A program made the position numbers and the translations under genes. A stretch of DNA of 64,000 nt from Haliclona indistincta (taxonomy: Eukaryota > Porifera > Demospongiae > Haplosclerida > Chalinidae): positions 8,224,391 to 8,288,390 of the forward strand of contig OZ024783.1 of assembly GCA_964017065.1 (NCBI GenBank), read 5' to 3'. This document shows positions 55,925 to 64,000 of this stretch, one piece after another; positions within the stretch are counted from its first letter, which is position 1; the number at the start of each line of letters is the position of its first letter. The notes under the pieces were generated by a model. It saw only the letters and a list, made by a program, of their open reading frames with translations. It did no database searches and was not told where the DNA came from.

Positions 55925-56771
55925 TTAGTCAGAGTCACTGCCGTCATCCATGACAAGAGGTCTCTTCTTCTCTTGCACTTTGCCTGCTTCTGGCACGTTG
56001 AAGTTTATTGTGCTGTGGCTAAAAGAAGCTGAAGCTAGGTTAAGACCACGATGAGTAGACTGGGGTGAGGATGAGATAGAGCTAGAGCCATGAGGATAAT
56101 TTTGCTTGTGGTTTTCTTCTTGAGCAAGAGTGGTTGTTGTATCTGATCTGTTCAAAATATCAGATAATGCACGGCGCTGATCATTAGACGTCTTCTTATA
56201 AGATCGGACTCCCTCGATGCTGCGATGACCAGTCCTCTCCATAACCAGTTGCTCATCTACTCCTGCTTGGTAAAGTCGACTGGTCGGAGAGAGTGGTTTG
56301 TTTTATATCCAGGAATTCCTGCAGTCTTGTAGAGACGAGCGACTGCAGAGGGAAGATTCGAATGCCCTAGTGGTAGCTTAGAGTGCCAGCAATCTGGTCT
56401 TAGTGACTTCAATGGCTGTAGATAAAAACATTGTGGAGGAGCATCAGCTGGACAAAGACTGACATACATCTTGAAAAGACATACGAAGCACTTCTGAGGA
56501 TTTCAGGGTTTGCATGGTGAACAACTGTTTTTGAACCGGTTCTTCAGCCTTTGAGGCCTCCTGGGTGATTTTTAGACACGTCGACGTCCTCGATGTACTT
56601 GAGATTAGCACTTCCGGACAGTGGTTCAATCACTTCGATATGGCATGGACACAGCCTAAGTTGCTTGTACTCATTGCCACTGCGAAGAGCAAAATAAGCA
56701 TTACTTAATGTAGGTAAGGAGTGCTCTACGTGATTTATGGCACGAGACCACAGCACGAGGGCGCAAAGCAC
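55925..56771 (-). pseudogene. Crypton-like tyrosine recombinase, decayed
   Basis: Minus-strand blocks in order: 'YFALRSGNEYKQLRL' and 'SKNHPGGLKG' (56771-56544), 'CFYLQPLKSLRPDCWHSKLP' and 'AGIPGYKTNHSLR' (56469-56290), then 'RLYQAGVDEQLV' and 'MERTGHRSIEGVRSYKK' (56272-56200), and a Ser-rich C-terminus. These match the catalytic region of Crypton-type recombinases: Arg of HSLR, His/Arg of GHR, and the nucleophilic Tyr of RSY. A deletion after HSLR removes the usual 'ATAAT' region and shifts the frame, and the first block joins the second through another frame change. Inactive. Confidence 0.7.
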
Positions 56772-57199
56772 AATAGTTCGAGTGACTGCAAACGGATAAT
56801 TCCCGAGTATACGGGTGATTTACATCCCGTTGCAGCAAAAAAAAAAGTAAAATTGTTAGATTGAACTGTTTGTTTTCATCATCTTGTACATGCATGAACT
56901 ATTTGAATAGTCAACATCTCAATATCCAGTACTCATATGCTATTAGCATATTGTTGGTGCTCATTGCATGCTAAAGATCTTTCACCAAGAAGCTGTGTGG
57001 TTCATTAATATTAGTGCTCCTATCTTTTCTTGAGGCAGAAATGTCTGCTATGGTAGAAGTTTGACAATCTGATTAAGAGAATATAAAGTCAACATTGTTA
57101 CTAAGACTGTTCTTTTTTTCAGTTTCAGTTCTTGGACTATAATAACAACATAATGTTTCTTACTCATTGGATATGAAGATCATACAGTTTCAGATCAAC
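56772..57199. other. intergenic, nothing recognised
   Basis: Contains a poly-A run near 56838-56847; no gene. Confidence 0.4.
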
Positions 57200-58860
57200 A
57201 TGAAGCTACGTGGTTCTCTGCTAGTGATCGTCTGTTGTCTGGTGGTGGAGTTTTGTAATCTGCTTCAACAAGATTATGAGTTCTTGGGAATACGTTTATA
57301 TGTCAGAGTAGCAGTTCTTGCTACTCAAGGAATATCGTTCCTGCTGTATCCATTCGTGGGTCACCTGACAGAAGTCCACCTGACCAGGTATCGTAGCCTG
57401 AACGTTTCCTTTGGAATACTCATTTTTGCTTTATGTGTTATCAGTGTTTATATTGGAATCGATCTAGCAGCATCAAATATATGGAAATAGTAATCTTTCA
57501 TCACAAACAAACAGGGTTTGTGTGGATTATAATATATATATAGTCTTTGTCATTGGACTAGGATTGTTTCAAGCTAATGCCATTCAGTTTGGACTGGATC
57601 AGTTACTAGAGGCTCCCACACCTAAACTGATTGCTTTTATCCACTGGTACTACTGGGCTCAGAAAGTTGGCAGACTGAATGTTCTATGCTACAATTAGTG
57701 GTTTTATTCTTACAGAAGAAATAGATGTGATTGCTAATGCTACTATAAGTAGATCACTTTCCAAAGATTTAAGTACAACAGTTATATTCATGTCGTTGAT
57801 CATCACAACAATCATTATTCTAGCAACTATTGTGATCAGGTTTTACACTGCAAAGAAGCACTTGTACATACAGAAAGCAGGTCTCAATCCATTCAAGAAT
57901 ATCTACAAGGTGCTCAAGTACTCTTGGAAGCACAAGGTCCCTGAGCATCGTAGTGCCTTCACCTACTGGGAGGAGGATATTGCACGTCGTACTGACCTGG
58001 GGAAGAACAAGTATGGAGGACCATTCACCAATGAGGAGGTGGAGGACACCAAGACATTCCTACGCATTCTACCACTCCTCCTGTGTCTGTTTGGTTACCA
58101 TCTAGCAGGAGATGGCTACTCTGCTCCAGAACAGCTCCAGAGGACCAGCTGTCCTTCACTACCAGTACTGCTACTGATTGTGATTAATCCACTCCACTTG
58201 AGCACTCTTGCTGCAGTGGTTGGTATACCACTGTATCGACTGGTGATTGTAAAAGTGATTCCAAGACTGAAGAATGTTCGAATGCTGACAAAAATGTGGA
58301 TCAGTCTGTGCCTCTCACTACTCCAAGTTGTGCTGTACATCATTGTGGTTGTTAACCATCGTCAGTTTCAGCTACAACCCATTCCTTTTAAGAAACATTC
58401 TCCGAGTAAAATGTGTTATATTATCCGTACTGGTTGCAGTTTTATTATACACTCACAAAAGTGGCACTGTCAGCAGTACAATGACCCAGTTGACAACACC
58501 TACCTGTGGCTCATCATTCCCCAGGTCTTCAATGGTCTCTCTTCTCTGCTTGTATCCATGACAGTGTTTGAGTTCATCTGTGCCCAAGCTCCTCGCACTA
58601 CCCAGGGGCTACTCATTGGTCTGTGGAATGCCACCTTCAGCGTCAGGTACTTGGCTGTCAGCATTACAGACAGTCTCATCATTGAGAGGAGGTCCTGGCT
58701 GATCTATGAAGGAGTGAAAGGGTTTCTGATCCTGGTGTCTCTGGTGCTGTTCTCATGTGTGTCAAGACGCTACCGCTATCGACAGCGAGATGAGATAGTA
58801 AATGTGCAGAGGATGATTGAGGACACTCATGAGGTGGTTAGACCAGGAGGAGGAGTATGA
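57200..58860 (+). pseudogene. POT/MFS-family transporter, frameshifted
   Basis: Begins 'MKLRGSLLVIVCCLVVEFCN' with a first pair of membrane segments and 'YPFVGHLTEVHLTRYRSL'. Near 57485-57540 the frame is lost (stop after 'ASNIWK') and recovered at 'IGLGLFQANAIQFGLDQLLE' and 'FIHWYYWAQKVG', a block typical of proton-coupled oligopeptide (PTR2/POT) transporters. One extra base near 57680 shifts the frame again. From 57679 a long frame covers the central loop ('YSWKHKVPEHRSAFTYWEED', 'KYGGPFTNEEVEDTKTF') and the remaining segments to 58860. The gaps are too short to be introns, so it is probably a pseudogene, but an error-containing assembly of an active gene is possible. Confidence 0.65.
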
Positions 58861-59113
58861 GCAAGAACGTGAAACATTTCACAAGGCTTTCAGCTCATAT
58901 GAATCTATTGCAGTATCACTTTGATCTTAAGCTGTACGTTGCATCTTCATGTAGTGTTATCTGAACTGATTGTGTTTACTTGTATGTAGATATAACATTG
59001 TGTACAGTAGTCACAAGCCTACATTCCATAGTAGATAGAATGATTGTTTTGCAGTTTTTGTTGCTTCTAATGTAGCGCGTTAAACAACAAATTCAGTTTA
59101 ACAAGTATTCAAC
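58861..59113. other. spacer between transporter copies
   Basis: No features seen. Confidence 0.4.
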
Positions 59114-59542
59114 ATGAAGCTACGTGGTCCTCTGCTAGTCATTATCTGTTGTCTGGTAGTGGAAGTTTGCAACTTAAGTCTGAAAGAATATATAAGTGCT
59201 GGAGTAGTGCTTGAAGCCAGAATACTAGCCTTTGCTTTTGAAGGAGTACTATTTATGCTCTATCCACTCGTGGGTCACCTGACAGACGTTTACTTGACCA
59301 GGTATCGTAGCCTGAAATGGTCCCTTGGTATCCTTCTTATCACCACCAGTTCACTCCTTATATATTTTCTAACTGATATTGCAGTATCTGGTATCGGGAA
59401 GATAGGAATTATTTACCACTCACAAGTAGATGTACCATTTTATTGCATAGTTAGTATACTACTCTTCATTGGACTGGCATTGTTTCTAGCTAATGCCATT
59501 CAGTTTGGACTGTGCAAACTGCCACCCACGCATTTCGAATGA
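59114..59542 (+). pseudogene. POT/MFS-family transporter, 3'-truncated duplicate
   Basis: 142 residues starting 'MKLRGPLLVIICCLVVEVCN', aligned to the first part of the preceding copy ('YPLVGHLTDVYLTRYRSLKW'). Here the frame is intact through 'FLANAIQFGL', after which homology stops and an unrelated 'CKLPPTHFE' ends it. At least nine of the usual twelve membrane segments are missing, so it cannot be a complete transporter. It shows where the neighbour's frame breaks are. Confidence 0.7.
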
Positions 59543-59750
59543 ACTGTGCAATATGCCTCAAATGCAAGCGCTGCATAACACAGCGCGGCAAATGTGATTT
59601 TTAGCGGGATTTGTTGAGACCACGAGGAAACAGCTGGCAGACAACAAAGTCTCGTCTCATGGCATCCTACATTCATGGTGAGAAATAAACTGATTATAGC
59701 TAGTCCATAGTAAGGACATCAATTATCACAATAATAATCATTGAAGAGCA

Positions 59751-62499
59751 ATGGGTAACAAGAAAAATAAAAGATACCACAGAAATCAACACCGTTTTAC
59801 TTTCCAAAGAAGGCGGCAAACTTTGAAAAGTGCTAGCGAAAGTATACCAGTTGAAAATCGTGAGCCGACTGTGGAAGTTAGTGGGAGTAGCGTGGCAATA
59901 GATGGATCAAGAATCATCAATATGTCACTGTTATAGAGAAGTACATTAGTGAACTGTCTCGGCACATTGTATGTTGCAACAGTGCTGGGAATGTAATGCT
60001 TACAGCAGAGAAAAGAGATGGCCTAGCTTCAATAATAAGCACCCAGTGTTCCACCTGCAGATACAAAGTTGACTCAGAGACGTCGCCAAAAGTTAGTGGT
60101 ATGACAGGATACAGCAGGTGGGGAGTGAATTTAGTAGCAGTCAGGGGTCACATGAGCACTGGTGGTGGGCACTCAACACTGTGTCTTATCTTCGAGTTCC
60201 GGTGATGGCTCGGAAAAACTTCATGACAACTGAACGAACCATTGGTAAGTGGTGGCGAGAGATGTTTTAACAGTCGATGATAGAAGCAGGAGGCAAGCAG
60301 GAGAAAGAAATGCCTGGAGACTATCATGATGGTGTCCCTGCCATTTGTGCCATAACAGTAATAGTTGATGGTGGGTGGAGCAAGAGATCGCATCGCCGCT
60401 CATATAATGCAAAGTCTGGTGTCGGGAACATCATTGGTCAAAAGACAAAGAAAATCCTCCATAATGAGTGGCAAGAACAAGTATTGTGCTAGTTGTGCGG
60501 CAGGATCTTCTTGTGGCAAACATCACTGCTACAAAAACTGGGATGAGTCTTCCTCAGCCATGGAGAGAGAGGCTATCCTTGAAGGCTTTCAACAATCGCT
60601 ACACATCCTTTGTTGGCGATGGTGATAGCTCGGTATATCCTACTCTACTGCAGGAAGTACCTAACTATGCACGAGCTATTAGGAGTGTGCGAACCATGCC
60701 TGTAAGTGTTACATAACAAGCCTAGAAAAATTGGTGCAAATGAATCCAAGCTGCAAAGGCAAGGGAGGTTGACGCTTAAAATGCGGAAAAAGCTTGCGAG
60801 TGCAGCAAGATGTGCCATCAAGATGCGTAGCAAGGAGGACGATCGACGCAAAGCTGTCAAATTGCTGGAGAAGGATCTTAAAATGGTCCATACCATTGTT
60901 TCGGCATTCACAATGGATGCAGTACTGATTTTGTATGTGGGCTGACATCGTCAGTAGCAGTGAGTGGCAATGATGAGGTCAATGATGAAGAAGCACTTGA
61001 ACATGTTGAGGGTAAGTGGATAGCACTATGGGATATGTGTATAGTTAAATATATTGTAGATGTGGCAATTGAGCAAGAGAGAGTCTGGGAAGAGACAATG
61101 GATGATACTCCTGCTACTGAGGACGATGCACGCAACGGTGGTGTAGAACCTGTTCAGGTTAACACAAAACTTCTTCTTGACATAGAGGTGTTAGTCAGTC
61201 GACTTGTAGCAAAGGCTAGCCAATTAATTGGAAACTTTACCACCAACCTAACCGAGAACTGGATGAGCATCAGGTGTAAGCTTGAGGGAGGAAAGGTCAT
61301 CAATCGATCTCAGAGTGGCTCTTGGGCGTTTCGTGTATGGGTGTATGGGTGCTGGCCTCAGAGAAAACTTAGGGTCAACATGGGGACCACAGACATGGAT
61401 GGAAGCAACAGGATCAACTCCCAATTCGATCTTGGTAAAGACAGCTGAAACTATGGCCGAAAAGTGTGAAAAAGATGGAAAGAGAAAGACGACAGAGAAG
61501 GCAAAAGAGACTCGTAGAAAGAGCAAGTATGCATGTACAGATTCGTCAGTTAAAGCGAGAAGATCTTACAGCAGGCACGACGGAGAAATTGAACCAGATG
61601 ATATATGTGATGACATCAGTCCTGAGCATCTGAAGCAGCTTAGTGAGAGCTTCTCAATTGTACTAACCTGCTCTTTGCTCATATGAGCAAAGAGCAGGTT
61701 AGTACAACACAGAGTGAACCATTGATGTGGAGAGAGGAGAGAAGGAAGAGAGTCACTGCATCAAAAGTAGGAGGAATTCAGTGCAAAGATGAGGAAGATG
61801 AGGAAGAATACGAAGAGGGCCAAGAAGGTGAAAGAAATGCTTTATACTCACTTCACTGGTACATGTAGTGCAGCAACAAGATATGGCACCATGATGGAAA
61901 AGGAAGCACTTAATCAATACGTGGCACATCAACAGCATAATGGTCACCCTGGTTTAGCAGTAGAACCTGTCGGACTCTGCATAAGCAATGAAAATCCATG
62001 GTTAGCTGCATCTCCAGACAGTGTTGTTCACGATCCAGTGTCAGTACCTCCAATGGCGCTTGCAGAGATCATAAACCCATACTCAGCAAGGGACAAGACA
62101 GTGTTGAAATTTGGGAGAAAACCTTCTTCTTGCCTGAAAGTTCAAGAAAAATTTTATGATACATGTCGGCTCAAACATGGACACGACTATTACTACCAAG
62201 TGCAGTGTCAGCTTTATTGTACAGACATGGAGTGGTGTGACTTTATAGTCAAGACAGAGAAGGATATACACATCGAACGTATTGGCAGAGACAGACAATG
62301 GCGGAACTCACAAATGGACAAATCCAGTCAGTTCTACTTTAATGCTCTTCTTCCTGAGCTGAGCTGGCCTGTCCTAGACACAAGAAAGGAGGAATCAGGG
62401 AACCTCATCTTTAAGGAAACAACTCACTTGCTTTCAGTCCTAAGCCTCACACCTATTTATTTACTCATTGAGCTTCTAGTTAGACTCGTATACATGTAG
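59751..62499 (+). pseudogene. DNA transposon relic: Mutator-like transposase and YqaJ-type nuclease
   Basis: Blocks appear in order but in changing frames. 'MGNKKNKRYHRNQHRFTFQR' (59751) is first. Next is 'CAITVIVDGGWSKRSHRRSY' (about 60340-60400), then 'GVGNIIGQ', 'NKYCASCA', 'CYKNWDESSSAME' and 'FVGDGDSSVYPTLLQEVPNY' (to about 60665), which I read as a Mutator-like transposase domain. From 61700 come 'MWREERRKRVTASKVGG', 'ENPWLAASPDSVV', 'ALAEIINPYS' and 'YYYQVQCQLYCTDMEWCDF', the YqaJ-type PD-(D/E)XK nuclease layout. At least eight frame changes occur. The nuclease E-x-K motif appears as E-I-I. A perfect 50 bp palindrome interrupts the link between the parts at 61658-61707. Terminal repeats were not found. 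Confidence 0.65.
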
Positions 62500-63529
62500 C
62501 CCTTACTGAAAGCTCACATGTATTTAATTGTGCAATGATCGGCTATGATTATAATTATTATCACCATAAGTTGACATAAAATAACAATATTCACAACGCA
62601 TAGGTTGTGTGGGTGCGAAAGGGTACCCGCCACCTCAAGAAGGCAAGCCAAACTCCTCAACTTGCAGTTCTGCCAAGGCATTATACAATTCCTAAGACTA
62701 TAAGTACTGTTGACAATTATAGTTGCTTATAACTTAACAGTCTTGGGCACATACAAACTCATTTTTGTGTGAATTTTTCTATTTTAAAAATGACAATGTG
62801 GCCTCCAAATTGCTAAAATTGCAACTAAATCAGCAGTTTAATTTCAATTTTTTTTTCTGGGAAAGACTCCAGACCCCCACTGGTTTTTAGATAACTTGCC
62901 GCCTCATTACAAAAATCCTGCCTACGCCCCTGACTAGAACCAGTGAAAACAGACAGAAACAACTACTCATACACAACTACAAATACAAGCAGCAACTCTT
63001 TCAAAATAATAATTAGTTTCTTCCCCCTCTCCTCTTCGCTCTCCCCTCCTTCTTTGCACAAACATGGTCTACTTATTCGCACTCTCTTTCACCTGCCCAC
63101 TCAAATCAATTCATTCACTCACAATCAGTGACGAAACTTCATGTTGTCAACTAGCAATGCAGTACATCAGCTACTGTCACAATACAATTGAGAGTACCCA
63201 CGAGATGTCCATTATTTCTGCCAAGGCTTACATAAATCTATACCAATGATGCTGTACTGTACTATGACACAGCAGCTCATGGACCTACCAAGACGTACAT
63301 TTTCAGCAGTATAACTATGCTCATTATTGCGTACAGGTAAAGCATTGCACAGTTAGTCAGTTATGCACACATACGTAATTATTGAGACAATGATGTAAGT
63401 TAAAACAGAGTCCTACTGATAACTAGTAGAATGTTTACAAGAACCTAATGATGAGGAATACCAAAGAATGAGAATGCATTATGTGTTGGTGTTTAAGGTA
63501 GAGTGCGATAGGAGGAGATGTCAGTGAGT
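62500..63529. other. intergenic, nothing recognised
   Basis: AT-rich with pyrimidine-rich patches (about 63015-63060). No gene. Confidence 0.4.
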
Positions 63530-64000
63530 TCATGTTTCAAACAGTAGTGGTTCTCTTGCTAACAGTACTGGAGAGGAAGACTCTTTCTCGTCATGAGGAT
63601 GGGGAAACTGCAGTACAAACTGATGCTCTCCTCTACGTGTGCCATACACTATTGATGGAGGGGATCCTGGAGGAGATCTGTCTGTTGCTACTTGGTTTAT
63701 TTCTCTGTACTCATCTGGTCTGTCTCTAAACCCTAGCTTTCTCTTCATCCTTTTGAGATCAAAGTTCCGCCAGATGTACATTGCCATAGTAACAAGACAG
63801 ACAACTAGTGACAAGCAAATGGACACAATGGTTGCTATTTGATAGTCTATCTTGAGAAAATCTAAAAACAGAATAACAATGCTTAATAGAATTGTGTTAA
63901 GAAGAAAAAATGCCCAAGATATTTTTTTTTGTACACACAATCTGTTAAAGACCACAGTACAAGAATACTAACAAACGTGGCAGTGATAGAGACACTGAAA
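63530..64000 (-). CDS. partial beta-helix/multi-TM paralogue, C-terminal end only
   Basis: C-terminus of a second member of the 49723-53343 family, running off the window. It has 'YQIATIVSICLSLVVCLV' (last membrane segment), 'KRMKRKLGFRDRPDEY', 'RSPPGSPPSIVYG' and the end 'REPLLFET'. Near 63931-63939 a run of nine A on the coding strand breaks the frame: upstream 'FVSILVLWSLTDCVYKK' is in a different frame from 'ISWAFFLLNT'. Seven or ten A would restore it, so it is either a recent null allele or a homopolymer error. The same strand and ~10 kb spacing suggest a tandem pair. Confidence 0.7.

Noticed and set aside
57485..57540. Intron explaining the frame loss in the POT-like gene
   Set aside because: The only GT...AG span is about 24 bases, too short, and it would not repair the later break near 57680.
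62590..62640. Short inverted GC-rich motif near 'gggtgcgaaagggtacccgcc'
   Set aside because: Too short and isolated to distinguish from chance.
1..64000. CRISPR arrays, operons or bacterial promoters
   Set aside because: No spaced direct repeats of CRISPR type; spliced gene, FN3/NIDO domains and eukaryotic transposons show animal DNA.

Overview
This is animal DNA, not microbial. It is AT-rich and holds a spliced receptor gene with short introns, a NIDO plus fibronectin type III (FN3) architecture, many intronless tandem paralogues, and remnants of DNA transposons and non-LTR retrotransposons. The gene families look like those of a demosponge (Amphimedon-like). That placement is inference from family recognition; no search was run.

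The window is dominated by one multigene family of about 270-315 residue proteins, each in a single exon. Each protein has five predicted membrane segments, a short N-terminus, a basic first loop ending in a 'YxxLNYKVP'-like motif, a conserved extracellular loop with four cysteines and N-glycosylation sites (around 'DCSDTSYLEDNNITS'), and a 'FPWxxF' motif at the end of the last segment followed by a variable, often acidic tail. I count nine apparently intact copies (582, 2801, 16004, 18474, 20745, 26812, 28424, 31684 and 47834). Seven long copies are disrupted (6041, 12944, 15008, 24493 minus, 24500, 29431 and 35641), and there are short minus-strand C-terminal remnants near 1965-2055 and 4245-4437. 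I do not recognise the family by name and assign it no function. Two loop classes are visible: an 'ACFP' class and a 'CCY' class.

Layout. 1-6878: tandem duplicate genes, inverted remnants and a pseudogene. 6879-14615: a ten-exon NIDO-FN3 transmembrane receptor gene, flanked on both sides by related pseudogenes, short repeats and inverted copies of a PIF/Harbinger-like MITE. 15008-36500: the main body of the five-TM array, with a truncated LINE at 21940-22510, a piggyBac-like MITE, hairpins and a foldback element. 36501-47190: a repeat-rich stretch that includes a possible 2.3 kb TIR element, two 1.2 kb hairpin-ended elements (one of which splits a 2-oxoglutarate oxygenase gene), a retroelement C-terminus and a cluster of palindromes. 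47834: an isolated five-TM gene. 49723-53343: a large intact beta-helix plus multi-TM protein on the minus strand, with the C-terminus of a paralogue at the right edge of the window. 53430-55484: four tandem copies of a 515 bp unit. 55925-56771: a Crypton-like tyrosine recombinase relic. 57200-59542: a broken POT/MFS transporter and a truncated duplicate. 59751-62499: a broken transposon with Mutator-like transposase and YqaJ-type nuclease regions.

The three membrane or surface families (five-TM, NIDO-FN3, beta-helix multi-TM) are the likely working genes. The rest is mostly mobile DNA and decayed duplicates, so the region looks like a rapidly turning-over cluster of surface-protein genes. 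Whether these families act together cannot be told from sequence.
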